From Pontiellaceae bacterium B1224 (lineage in GTDB: Bacteria > Verrucomicrobiota > Kiritimatiellia > Kiritimatiellales > Pontiellaceae): a stretch of DNA of 64,000 nucleotides. Under the pieces are notes generated by a model. The model was not told where the DNA came from. It saw nothing but the letters and a program-made list of their open reading frames with translations, and did no database searches. The position numbers and the translations under genes are program-made. The stretch lies in the NCBI GenBank assembly GCA_029432815.1, contig JAROBA010000029.1:16082-80081 (forward strand). Reading direction: 5' to 3'. Of this stretch, positions 55,701-61,275 are shown piece by piece; position 1 is the first letter of the stretch, and each line of letters starts with the position of its first letter.

Positions 55701-58700
55701 AGTGTATTGGAAGTTAGTGGGATAGGCAGCCGGATCATTGAGATCGGAAGCAATGATTAAGCTGTTGCCGAAGAGCGTGAGATCGTTGCCATTGGCCGTC
55801 AGGTCGTCCGCAGTACCGGATTCAAAATTCCAGTAGGCAACCAGACCGGATTCACTACCGGCGAGGGATGCTCTCATGGAGCTCTGGATTTCGGCTGGAC
55901 TGCGCACGGTGTTCCACAGACGCAGTTCATCGAGCTCGCCGAGGAACGCCTCGCTACCATTAAAACCACCACCTACGTTGTCTTGCTCCTGCCCGACGAC
56001 TAACGAACCACCTTGAGTAATGTTGTATGCCGTCCGCCAGTTACCGTTGGAATGGGTAAGTTCACCGTTTTTATAGAGAAGACTGGTTCCGGTGATGCTG
56101 TCCCACGTCCAGGCAATGTGGTTCCAACGGTCGTTGTTGGCCGAGACTCCGGAAGCATAGGAGGAGCCGCCTACATGCGGATCAAAGTTGCGATAGTCGA
56201 ACAACAGCACTTCATTGAACTGTCCACTGCGGGCGTACGAGATGGGAGTACCGCCTTTTGAGGTGTCGGCTGTTTTCATCCAGAACTCAGCAGTGAAGGC
56301 AGTGGTCGGGAAGTTGGTGATGGGGTTGACGATTCCGTAGTCAGCATCGGTTCCACCGAGCCGAAGCACGAGATTGGAGGAGAAGGCGACCAGCGAATCA
56401 TCTGCATCAAACATACTGATTTCCGGCTGCAGTGGACTGGTGGACGGTGTTGAAACGGTCACGTTCACCACGGTACCGGAAGTAAGGTTTCCGAGGCTAA
56501 AGTAGTCGCCGGCGGTGTCTGCGACATCGATACTGCCGGCCATGGTCGCGTCGAGCTGTCCCCCGCCCCCCGGTTCGAACGTGAGCAGATTGGCTGCACC
56601 GACGTTATTATTGCCTTCGCTCTCCATCTGAAGCGTTGCAGGCACTTTGGCGACGCGGACACGGTATTCACTGTAATAGCCATACCAGTGCCGCACGAGC
56701 ATCGTGTAACGCCCGCTGAATGGGATCGTAATCGGGGGCGACTGCCCGTAGCCGCTGGAATGAGTGTAGTATCCACCAAGCACCGTGCCCTCGGGGCTGA
56801 CCAGCTCATAGTAATGCCCGCTGCTGGCTGGGTTGCCGGGCACATCGACGGCCATGCGCACCAGGTCGCCGGCTTCTGCACTGAAAGACCAATAGTCGTA
56901 GTCGGAGGAGCTGGAGCGGTTGCCACGCCCAAAACCGGTGTGAAGGCCGCTGCCGGCCGGATCTTCGGGCAGCTCGACTCTGGCGTTGGCACCGTAGGTA
57001 TAGACCTGGTCAAAGTAGGGATTCACGACTGCGAGATCGTCGAGCGTATCGCCCGTGAAGTCTGCAACGGCGATGGAGTACGGATAGTAGTTGATCGTGT
57101 AGGCCTGGCTGGAAAAGGTGAACGTACCGTCGCCCTGATTACTGAAAAAGTTGAGGCGGTAGCCAGCGTATGAGGCCACGGCGATTTCCTTGAAGCCGTC
57201 ATCATCGAGGTCGATCAGCTCGACATCGACCGGGCCGTTGCAACCGCTGTAGTTGGTGGCGGCGAGGTATGTGCCATCACCGTTCCCCATCAAAACGCTG
57301 ATGCTGTCGGCATTGTAGTTTCCGACGATCAGGTCGTATGTTCCGTCGTTATCGAGATCGCCGACTTTGATGCATCGTGCTCCATCGCCCGCCGGATAGC
57401 TGACGGGAGGCGCGAGGGTGCCGTCGCCGTTGTTGAGGAAAACCGACACGTTGTCAGAAGACAGGTTGGCCACCACCACATCGAGGTGGTTGTCTCCATT
57501 CAGATTGGCGAGCGACAGCTCCTGAGGATTGCTGCCGGTCGGGTAGTTTGTCGATCCGCCGAAGTTGCCGTTGCCATCGCCATAAAGCACGGAGAGTTGA
57601 TTGGCGTCGTAGTGGACCGTAACGAGGTCGATCTCTTCGTCGCCATCGATATCCCCCACCTTGATGTCGTAGGGGCGATTGGCCGTTGCATAGGTCACGG
57701 GCGGAAGGAAAGTACCGCCGGCCTGACCCAAATAAACCCCGATGTTGTGGGAATATTCATTGACGACAGCGAGATCGAGAAAGGCGTCGCCATTGAAGTG
57801 GCCAAGGGCGGCCTGGCGCGGCCGATCACCTGCGGCCAGATTGGTGACGACCGTAAACGTGCCGAGTTCGTTTCCAGCCAGAATCGTGATGGAGTCCGAA
57901 TTATAGTTGCAGGTGATCAGGTCTGGATTCAAGTCGCCGTCGAGATCGGCGGAGATGACATCGATGGGGTAGTCGCCCACGCCCACGGTTTGCAGATGCG
58001 ATACGGAGCCATCGGCGATGTTACTGACCGTTCCAAGCGGAGTGGCCGTCGCGACGGTTCCGTTGTTGCGGTTTTCGTGAATGTAGAGATCGATGTTTTC
58101 CAGGCGGAACTCGCGAATGTACGCTGCGGACAGATTGTTTCCAACGCGGTCGATCAGGTTGGTCGTGGCGGTGAAGCGATAGTTACGGTCGGGTTGCAGC
58201 GGCCCGTCAGTAATCGAGAAAGAGGCAGAGAGGCTGTTGAGGGAATAAGTCGGGGCAAGCGAATAGACCTCGTCATCGCTACTGCCGAAGATTTCGTCGG
58301 GGCCGTCGGAGAGGAAAATCCACGACGCGGGATCGGCGACCGAATCAACGTCCATGTACTCCGAAAAGTCCACGGTGAAGCGGTCGATAATGACGGTGTT
58401 GGTTGAGCCTTCAAGGGGCAGATTGTCGTTGGTAATTTCCGGGACGCCGGTATCGAGGGTGGTGAGGTCGAGCACATATTGCGATAGCAGGTCCGGGCTG
58501 GACGTGTTGATTTTCAGATAGTGCGTGGTATTGGTGGAAACGGCGTAGGCAAACAGCGGGGTGTTGGTGGAGAGTAGCACGGCACCGCCTGCCGCCTGGA
58601 TCTCGAAATTGACGTTGCCGGCGTTGAGCTGACTGCCATCGGGGAAGCGCAGATTGACCGACATGGCGTTGCCGCTGCTGAGGTACCCCAGATTGAGATA

Positions 58701-60116
58701 ATCATCGTTGCCGAATAATGCCCCGGCCGAAGCATCCTTGAGCGAGCTGCCATCGACCGACCATGCGATGGAATTGGCCTGGCCCTGGCTGTTGTTATTT
58801 TCTGTTTCGAGGCGCCGCCCACGCCCGATATCAAGCCGCAGCGTATAGTTTACGGGGGGTTGAAGATCGTATGACGGAAAAGTCTGGAGATAGTATGTGC
58901 CGGGCGTCGTCACGGTATAGGTCTGGAAATAGGTCATGCCGGTCGCTCTGCTCTGCTCGTACTGCACGATCGAGCCCGAGGTATTGAGCAACCGGAGATA
59001 GGGATAGGTGCCATCTCGCCCCATCGCAATCCAGGCCGTGATGACATCTCCGGCTTCGGCATCGAACGTCCAGTAGTCGTAATCGCTTCCGCCGGAGAAA
59101 CTGCCGATGGCGGCGGCGGAGAGAAAACCGCTACCAATCGGAGTTTCAAGCATGGGATTCAGGCTGTCGGCAGTGCCCAGACTGCCGTTGTCGAGATCTT
59201 CGACCGTACGGTTGGCGCTTTCAGCAATCGTGAAGGTTTGGCTGAAGGCATCGACCGGACCGTCAGCGCTGTCCTGAAGATTGGTCGTAGTATTGAAGCG
59301 GTAGACTCCCGGCTGAAGTGGTGCATTGTTTCCGATGGAGATGGAAACCGTTTTCCCATTACTGAACGAAGGCAGCAAGGTATAGAGCGCGTCGTCCGGG
59401 GTGTCGAAGGATCCGTCGAGCCCCGCACCGCGCAGATCGTAGCTGGCGGCGTTGGTGGCCGTGGCTTCGGAAAGGGTACGCAACGCTGTCACAGTAAACC
59501 AGTCGATCGCAGCCGAAGCGGTTCCCGAAGGAAGAGAGGTCATATCGATGATTGTGGGCGACAGCGTTTCGACAACGACATTGTCGATGCCCCACGATTC
59601 GTCGCTCACCGCCTGCAAGCCCGAACCGTAGAAGGAAATCGGCGAGCTGTTTGATACCGCGGTAAAGACCACCTCGATGTTCCGGTAGACTGAGTCGCCG
59701 GTTCCTCCGAAACCATAGTTGACCGGTCCGAAATCCGGCGGTTCCGGATAGGTTTGGCTGCTGGCATTGTAGTGGAAGGAGTGGCTGAAAACATTGGAGG
59801 CGGCTATATCGACATTGAATCGATCCGCACCGCCGTCCCAGGTATCGATGATGTAGAGATCAAAAAAGACGCTGTATGCAGCGCCTATCGTCAAATTGCT
59901 TACGGTCAGAGTCTGCGTATCGTTTCCCAACCGGCCGCTGAAGGTAGTAAATGGATTCGGAACCGAACTTTCAAGCGTGGTCAGTGACCATTCTGGACCG
60001 ATGCCCGATTCAAAATCGTTGGTGTAAACGGAAGCACCGAATACCGAACCTCCCGCAACGAAAAGACTGCCGACGAATAACGCCAGACAGCCGAATTGAC
60101 TAAAACGCACGTTCAT
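40782..60116 (-). CDS. Giant (6444 aa) exported modular protein ending in a Hint self-processing domain
   Basis: The signal peptide (MNVRFSQFGCLALFVGSLF…FGA) is followed by a jellyroll-like domain (to about 185). Five tandem modules (about 190-3550) each consist of an SbsA-type Ig domain (xxFTVxFSExMD…), an FG-GAP/VCBS seven-bladed propeller in modules 2-4, and two PPC domains; in modules 2 and 3 a LamG domain is inserted inside the second PPC. Two CARDB domains (about 3555-3790), InlB-type repeats (3800-3960), Fn3/Ig domains, a β-helix-like segment (about 4350-4560), many more Ig/CARDB domains and a carboxypeptidase-regulatory domain follow. A Gly-rich linker leads to a Hint domain (6294-6428) and 17 residues. 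A true start at 60116 is supported by GGGAGG 6 nt upstream. It is the first gene of a six-gene operon. Domains point to calcium-dependent adhesion or polysaccharide binding. Confidence 0.9.
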   Translation of the reverse strand: MNVRFSQFGCLALFVGSLFVAGGSVFGASVYTNDFESGIGPEWSLTTLESSVPNPFTTFSGRLGNDTQTLTVSNLTIGAAYSVFFDLYIIDTWDGGADRFNVDIAASNVFSHSFHYNASSQTYPEPPDFGPVNYGFGGTGDSVYRNIEVVFTAVSNSSPISFYGSGLQAVSDESWGIDNVVVETLSPTIIDMTSLPSGTASAAIDWFTVTALRTLSEATATNAASYDLRGAGLDGSFDTPDDALYTLLPSFSNGKTVSISIGNNAPLQPGVYRFNTTTNLQDSADGPVDAFSQTFTIAESANRTVEDLDNGSLGTADSLNPMLETPIGSGFLSAAAIGSFSGGSDYDYWTFDAEAGDVITAWIAMGRDGTYPYLRLLNTSGSIVQYEQSRATGMTYFQTYTVTTPGTYYLQTFPSYDLQPPVNYTLRLDIGRGRRLETENNNSQGQANSIAWSVDGSSLKDASAGALFGNDDYLNLGYLSSGNAMSVNLRFPDGSQLNAGNVNFEIQAAGGAVLLSTNTPLFAYAVSTNTTHYLKINTSSPDLLSQYVLDLTTLDTGVPEITNDNLPLEGSTNTVIIDRFTVDFSEYMDVDSVADPASWIFLSDGPDEIFGSSDDEVYSLAPTYSLNSLSASFSITDGPLQPDRNYRFTATTNLIDRVGNNLSAAYIREFRLENIDLYIHENRNNGTVATATPLGTVSNIADGSVSHLQTVGVGDYPIDVISADLDGDLNPDLITCNYNSDSITILAGNELGTFTVVTNLAAGDRPRQAALGHFNGDAFLDLAVVNEYSHNIGVYLGQAGGTFLPPVTYATANRPYDIKVGDIDGDEEIDLVTVHYDANQLSVLYGDGNGNFGGSTNYPTGSNPQELSLANLNGDNHLDVVVANLSSDNVSVFLNNGDGTLAPPVSYPAGDGARCIKVGDLDNDGTYDLIVGNYNADSISVLMGNGDGTYLAATNYSGCNGPVDVELIDLDDDGFKEIAVASYAGYRLNFFSNQGDGTFTFSSQAYTINYYPYSIAVADFTGDTLDDLAVVNPYFDQVYTYGANARVELPEDPAGSGLHTGFGRGNRSSSSDYDYWSFSAEAGDLVRMAVDVPGNPASSGHYYELVSPEGTVLGGYYTHSSGYGQSPPITIPFSGRYTMLVRHWYGYYSEYRVRVAKVPATLQMESEGNNNVGAANLLTFEPGGGGQLDATMAGSIDVADTAGDYFSLGNLTSGTVVNVTVSTPSTSPLQPEISMFDADDSLVAFSSNLVLRLGGTDADYGIVNPITNFPTTAFTAEFWMKTADTSKGGTPISYARSGQFNEVLLFDYRNFDPHVGGSSYASGVSANNDRWNHIAWTWDSITGTSLLYKNGELTHSNGNWRTAYNITQGGSLVVGQEQDNVGGGFNGSEAFLGELDELRLWNTVRSPAEIQSSMRASLAGSESGLVAYWNFESGTADDLTANGNDLTLFGNSLIIASDLNDPAAYPTNFQYTTTSSGVYHVRVRDALAEAGFPYQYLLDVSLQDGVAPFITDITMPAGGSSSLMVTDRFTITFSEEMDEASVNNVANYDLRSAGADMLLDTADDEIYTLVPTYTTGLQASYIIADGPLQPGAVRFTVTTGLLDRAGLAMAADHLRSFTVAIPSGFNLESRNNGSIATATSLGTAIPGEPDGSLVNVGSFATGTNPYALIMTNFNGDAYLDIATANYSSDDVSILLGNGDGTFTSSTNVYSGDTPVGIEAAQLDGDANLDLVVVNLDADTVTVLLGDGAGGFAYHTNHYAGNRPRDIAIADMNNDGILDLVVCNEYSDDVGVLLGNGDGSFSNAIPQYCGNSPFALAVGDLNGDGINDVVTANNNSDDMAILFGNGDGSLQAAVTQYSGDAPRSISVTDIDFDSVPDILVANFSSDNLVLFHGLGGGTFTNMGGWYVGDAPWGDISVADVDGDGLLDAAVALYYGSQLAILEQLPDGSFSGLSYYPVGTNPLDAGTGDIDGDGLPDFAVANYSSHNVTILLGNDREALAEDPPGSGLYGSFGQGNIADASDFDFWSFSAEAGDIATAALSIPGHPNGSQLQLIVYKPDGASLGTWTAIDTGGALQTAPQTLPVSGRYTVRVGQYDAYRGEYHLAVQLAKPPVQVESEANDDIANADVPALTLSAGKQQATVAGFSLFNTGYDYYSLGNLASGTVIQASVELPSFHNMWPELELLDPAGNAIHLMTNGTTQVLNLDGASDYLRHTTTNFNPRSGTVEGWVFPREAYDWGFWQTHDSASENWTDWFAMFSYTENTFYYRVGNGSSYQDVTFNSSGSISPYRWTHLAFTWEGTSMKVYINGTLHVSRDNATLQDVMDPFARMGIGHGRWLDGWLEDMSVWNRPLSQSEIETVRDQTLIGNEAGLVGYWDFDGDTLDASSSGNHGELFGDAALVANATSPFDMQTNLTYTTTASGTYYVRFRSKYGDKDVKSQYILHLSSQDSSMPVVTMETLPSEGSTNSVIVEDFTVSFSEEMEVATITNAANFELLSSGDDDLFDTGDDEPYALAITYSSGLTASFDIADGPLQPGRIRFTAGTNVTDRSGTPLQPYTNVFSMAGIDGFLYESRSNDTGAEADNLNLFATNLFDGTWSVAQTFATGDQPHDMVSGLFNADAHLDLAVANYAGDSVTVFLGNGDSTFVTATNIAVGDGAHEVVTGFFNADVHLDLAVANHNSDNVTLLFGDGAGAFSNAASYYCGNGPTFMVYEDVTSDGIDDLITANQNSDNVGVLPGNGDGTFGTVIQTYAGNGAYGLGVADFNQDGTNDVAVAARYADVVALLWGQGDGTFVVATNIVLNDEPRRIVAEDLNLDGKPDLAIGNWGSDNVSVLINAGGGVFGPVQDTWVGDTPWLSGQDVDGDTVFDLLVANRNTDSIGVLFGDGYGQFAAPQISAAGDGPIKVLAGQFDAQPGLELAVINYDDDTLQILSPDTTELLAADTVDGNLRTQLGRGNIHNASDIDYWTFEGQAGEQLSIAIDMPSHAYYSRLRWRVYRPDGVRIVDYVTPTYGYGQTTPVTLAMGGRHLMTVQPYDNYFGEYRFRVSTVAPPRLFESEDNNSTGNADAPNYELQTGSRSAQMAGFIHGNDTSGDYFQLGNLGVGTTINLGFVWPDSSTLSAALEIHGPQGLVAALSPATNLVHVTATNGNFYARVSDASSTRGLDARYLLDLTLSDATPPEITGVSLPAEGSETTDLISSFTIGFSEAMDVITVIDPANYELRGSGDDGLLDTADDEIYPLVPGAYSDGSSISMDITGAPLQAGEIRLTISQSLEDILANGLEFPYVRTFTILPVEGISGESRDNGSTATATPFDVLEEFPGLRSGGARGALFDSGDVDYFSFTASSNETIVLGADIESYDTYHRLRYRLVDTNDTILVEFITPYYDSRGQSAPITIPADGTYYVRVSPYDNYFGEYRIHVMAATDPLPIETEANGTIGEANMLSMITSSSNSVGTIAGYVGHVADNDYYSIGPVANEQTILVGVRVPNDSGLVPVVSVYNSAGAYQTEEGATGDGSAEVRVTESNTYFAVVRSGENTGGLGKDYILDVEVLPTAAVVIPNLGVSLVGTPSGGIESGDSILISYIVENIGSAATQEGAWFDRVVLSANKVMGDSDDYPLGTFGHAGDLAIGGSYTNQQTVILPDGISGSFYIVVYTDFGDLVNERLFEGDNIAASASTFPVVLADYPDLNVEGLTVSGSNEVGQVLSIDWNTANRGAAAVSGSVNERLLIKRADNGSLLFSQDYTVSGPLAIDAVVPHSVIYTTVQAVAHTVSVETDYDNGYYEFDAVSHASAEQNTASAVAPVYNYYNVSVTANPTSGGSVAGSGHYRSGTIVNVMAAVDTNVLPYAFFNWTEYGAFRSSSTNYAFMLTRNFNLVANFGLPQFTITALRIPQAGGSVTGAGSFDYGSTNVLRAYPNPGYGFDHWQEGAAPRGTSVSVTNVLYGNREMTAYFSELNPYHTVTTASDPVGVAAVSGAGFYTNGNTAVFAAPQMTTNGASRYIFQRLELNGSYLAATNVYANTFTTLQPSNMHVVAEYTGQPLEPQVKTVNRSRSDPVPATTNFLVDIVFDRSMQPGTPPLVVFTNEAAPLMTFIASSNGTWGTTYTDNDTYRLEPITFAAGDDGDYGVLVSQGADLYGAIIGETNAAMVEVNATPPDNPVFIVASSNATSFTLSWTGYTPPSDLAGFRLFRSTSPFNSVAGLAPVSYLGAASLSGEIGEIQLDTDYYLAVAAVDEAGNYDPVVTGLVSRVDSALPPPVAVTATPVGADGVDLSWDDYDTSTLFGLEGFDIFWQQTDYTDVSALTAYTTLAPGQKSLRIEELDRSVDHYFAVVGYNRLGQYVSAVTTVLWKDPFAGTIAENLTIGTGGAAAAVHDIYRDINVVSNAVLTIEPGVTLRFHAGTGLYVEQGSLSALGTVFNPIVLTSAQASPAPGDWTGLYLGPGAGASEMTHVWTMYGEGLQVDGCNPATDALSVLFNAPAGLMLDGDALLVTTNLLAQFNVVGVQQSGDSQLLLANSIVVNNDSNAVANGVNTMSAPGVWWGSISNTEVFNGLVGNIDYAPFLTTEPLLTPAADTYDGNLDVGSREVPMKYACRVAESMRISEDSTFSSVFFQDFVSSNAVLLSEGGGNKTLYVQYRNVNGETNAPIAVPITYITDGPSITQFDLFEGQVIERPIFVHCAATSPLGVAAVEFYVDDVLMASTNSGTMNVLWDVREEVGGIHRVKFLARDTHGAFTVSEANVTISPEPPPVPVITSPAPGIVTAASSVAVGGTAEPLIGIRLLRNGAVVGETTADANGDFALSVDLFEGNNVLVAVAFDSLGSASSASRTVVRDTGAPEAVLLDPVTFDPLQGLSLTWSLSGSGEAPTSFKVYWDTQPFALASEAAYTGSVVNATEYHILDLADGHYYFGVLGYDGAGNPSLLSNLVEGDYDTSPPSFTIGYNKSSPVGPGPVGIVLTSDEPLSGLPDLLVQPYGASGPILLVVSNTAPNTYEASFNITGLTPSGLAQVGVSASDIYGNVSSGAPSGVDLVIDTTPPSGSIETVPAAPVQVLSNTTMQVNLTLTEPPKPGTVPQVEFDPPAGATIAVGMSGAGLNWSGTLSLNPLMGSGFSDFDLEVVDALDNIGTTITAGESVEIYNTAFPTPPAAPNLLNPVAVKGGYVNLVWYPVSNAETYSLYRIPGDAGIPTTVVADGIVSNGVVDLPPADGFYRYAVTASRRGAESGFSQVYTEYSDRTAPGTPSNVVVQLQASGVQVTWTAPTEGEAPIRYNVYRDGTKVGSPYVPTPINDYPPRGTSVYAVASADWLGNEAYSTSNSFVMLVPAVSSFEILMQHGQAPALSWTFGDPSIAGVNLYRNGIKLNTAPLTGTSFLDSSYTGSSLVQYALKSVDNLGQEGPARTANVYRLELGLGVNTAGAGLPILRYFDAYNATVKNKTLAESFPLETIELRRTYAGAPVTTVLASVTNFVAPNTTLASEVPMASMAGAASQSVRVRMLQTPNASGAQVTYQRLFTFVDSIAPVQTVSVTTTNTPVAGTLADFKTRIHNRGFADMDVVLFKDSGATPGDVYVSLKNELGGEISRGYFQGTVPGVTISGGRGYYTIAPGASLDLWINDVLVPVSLAGAGSLKVQGGVEVLYHQIGSADEQVSGPISGTAQLGLALTEYYGTSSTDKSGYANDEQIIITGQALRRSDNTPLPDTPLRIGFALGSHEWSEEVVTDGTGSYTFAYDVPQGVAGELTLWAAHPDMVDRLDQTTVSVYRMFVLPRIGNIRMSKNDTYTFSLNLLNPGTVPLTGLNATVRAYRLDGTNEIDIATVTATPQWTPDITIGADERVTFPVELAADIDAPDNAVVEIRFSATEGAADTFTGYLTLLEAVPIIDVVSPKSGYVDVTVNRGHVATKTVTVVNRGVRDFKGVTMSPAAGHDWIYPSLVPDADGSYRLPDLPVGASNTFDVVFAPPEAIDLDRYSDMFVISGTNHPATFNVPLYATVSSADKGDLQLFVQNTLSIPVPGATLRLRNQLLGTEHDPVATGPNGIVEVENLQEGLWYWQVTAPGHTTQAGSIDIVADQLNELDTRLTKNVVTVNFTVVPVPFTDRYEIVIEQTFETHVPAPVMVVTPAWQSFEDVDEGFQVRFMVTVKNHGLIALNDLTIDGQEFSWGSMIPLVEYLPRLDPFQEVKIPVLVTYYGDAGGGSQAQRQSAYANCVGDMLGAIYNFGKNLENLINRFAGGYQCVNSLDAATANAAVSVLLKIHEWKGSPLPPGVLELAVLIGCAFEGGGDGGGGNYSGPSNSGGTGYGTGGPVCLAPETLVLLADGRQLEASQLAVGDVVRSGVEDHETAEVADVIHGNGMNWITLGFEDDPEQTLSVTSEHLIWIDGQGWVAAQNVRAGDAVLTDADQRLRVVSVEASKGERPLVSIRLRGDVAMYAEGILVHDQCGWWTPPDKEVKNMEVAP
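40828..41237 (-). other. Hint (intein/hedgehog-type) autoprocessing domain at the C-terminus of the giant protein
   Basis: The domain starts with CLAPETLVLLADGRQ (Cys6294, the splice-type nucleophile), continues QLAVGDVV, TSEHLIWIDGQGWVAAQNV (block-B-like TxxH with His) and ends AEGILVHDQC. This matches the pretoxin-Hint pattern (…TxxHxxW…, …gvlVHNxC) except that the terminal Asn is Asp. Only 17 residues follow (GWWTPPDKEVKNMEVAP), so there is no toxin or other C-terminal cargo. N-S acyl shift and C-terminal cleavage are plausible; the Asn-to-Asp change may alter or weaken the last step. Confidence 0.85.
49470..59545 (-). repeat. Five tandem Ig-[propeller]-PPC-PPC modules in the giant gene
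   Basis: Approximate module borders are 59545-58447, 58446-55600, 55600-52765, 52765-50595 and 50595-49470. All begin with an SbsA-like Ig domain having the phrase xxDxxDDExYxLxP. Modules 2, 3 and 4 carry FG-GAP propellers with blades of the form NGDGTF…YxxGxxPxxIxxxDxDGDxxxDLxVxNxxSDxVxVL. Modules 2 and 3 also hold a LamG domain nested in PPC. The conserved order shows growth by intragenic duplication. Confidence 0.85.
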
Positions 60117-60309
60117 AACCAACCTCCCTAAAATTAGGCTATGCCGGCAATCATGATCCGCTTATACACGTTTATATGGTACGCATTTCATGTGTCCCGT
60201 TCCGGCAACAGAGTTGTTATAAATCAAAAAAAAAACGTTACAAGCCTATATTTACAGATATGCTTCCCTATACTTAAAAATCGAAGAAACAGTTAAGAAA
60301 TACGGGTCT
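60117..60309. promoter_or_regulatory. Divergent control region between the giant operon and a DUF1573 gene
   Basis: This is a 193-bp AT-rich gap with a run of ten A at about 60226-60235. It contains the ribosome site GGGAGG (60123-60128 on the minus strand) for the giant gene and must hold promoters for both directions. No clear palindrome or -35/-10 pair can be assigned. Confidence 0.5.
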
Positions 60310-61275
60310 ATGATTCTCTTTGAATACCTGAAAAAAAATATGCTCCTTACGGTTCTGACCACGTTACCGGTGCTCACATCAACGGCTGCCAATGGACTGC
60401 GCATCGAACCGAAAGACGTATTAGACCTTGGAAATTTTGCGGCGGAATCGAACCAGACTGCGACCTTTACACTGCACAATACAGGGAATGAAACGGTGCG
60501 TATCGGGCCCGTGGAATCCTGTTGCTCTTACCTCAAACCGATCGTCTACGAAAGAACCATTGCGCCAGGCGGCAGCGTTGCATTTGATGCGCTGATCGAC
60601 GCTAATGTTCTCTCCGGTCCCTTCGATAAAACCATCAGCCTGAGCATCGCGGAAACGAAACGTCAAACTGTTACGCTCCGGGTCAAAGGCAATGCCCAAC
60701 CTGCTATTCTTGTTCCATCGTCCCGTATCTATGTCGGCCACATTCCGCTGCAACAGGGTTGGAGCACCAACCTGGTGTTCGCGATGCGCAACGGCATATC
60801 GGGGACACCGGTTACCGAGGTTCGATCCAACCAGGACCTCACCGCCACAACAGGAAAATCCAACGAGCTGACATTCAGCTTTCCGCCGCAAAGCGAGCCC
60901 CGCCGCTGGCAGGCGACCATCCTGCTGCGGATCGAAGGAATGCCGCACCTGCCCCCGGTCCCGATCCACCTTGAAGGCTGCAACGGAGGCAGCCTGCACC
61001 CCCTGCCCCGCAAGCTGGTCCTTTCCTCAAAGAACCCTAAAGCAACAATTACGATGCATCGGAAACTCCCCGTCGCAGCGGTCCCAACTCCGCTCCGATG
61101 CAGCATTCCAACCATTGGAATCACGGAAAGCGTCGGCTCCGGCGACTCAAGCACCGTTCAGCTGGTGTTCCCGACCGGCTTCATGCAGCGACTTAAGGCA
61201 GAGCAACGCATACAGATCGAGCTCAGCGCCGAAGGATGCCTTCCGGCTGTTTTGACGGTTGAATACGCTCCTTAG
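60310..61275 (+). CDS. Exported DUF1573-type (ASH/MSP-like β domain) protein
   Basis: This 321-residue protein has a hydrophobic signal region (MLLTVLTTLPVLTSTAANG after a short N-terminal stretch). A DUF1573-like Ig domain (about 35-135) follows: VLDLGNFAAESNQTATFTL, then HNTGNETVRIGPVESCCSYL and ERTIAPGGSVAFDALID. A second β domain follows with GYVLTVEYAP-like C-terminal strands. The family is common in envelope proteins of Bacteroidetes and PVC bacteria, with unclear function. An ATG at 60340 is an alternative start. It is divergent from the giant operon and overlaps the stop of the DJ-1 gene on the other strand by 4 nt. Confidence 0.75.
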   Translation: MILFEYLKKNMLLTVLTTLPVLTSTAANGLRIEPKDVLDLGNFAAESNQTATFTLHNTGNETVRIGPVESCCSYLKPIVYERTIAPGGSVAFDALIDANVLSGPFDKTISLSIAETKRQTVTLRVKGNAQPAILVPSSRIYVGHIPLQQGWSTNLVFAMRNGISGTPVTEVRSNQDLTATTGKSNELTFSFPPQSEPRRWQATILLRIEGMPHLPPVPIHLEGCNGGSLHPLPRKLVLSSKNPKATITMHRKLPVAAVPTPLRCSIPTIGITESVGSGDSSTVQLVFPTGFMQRLKAEQRIQIELSAEGCLPAVLTVEYAP

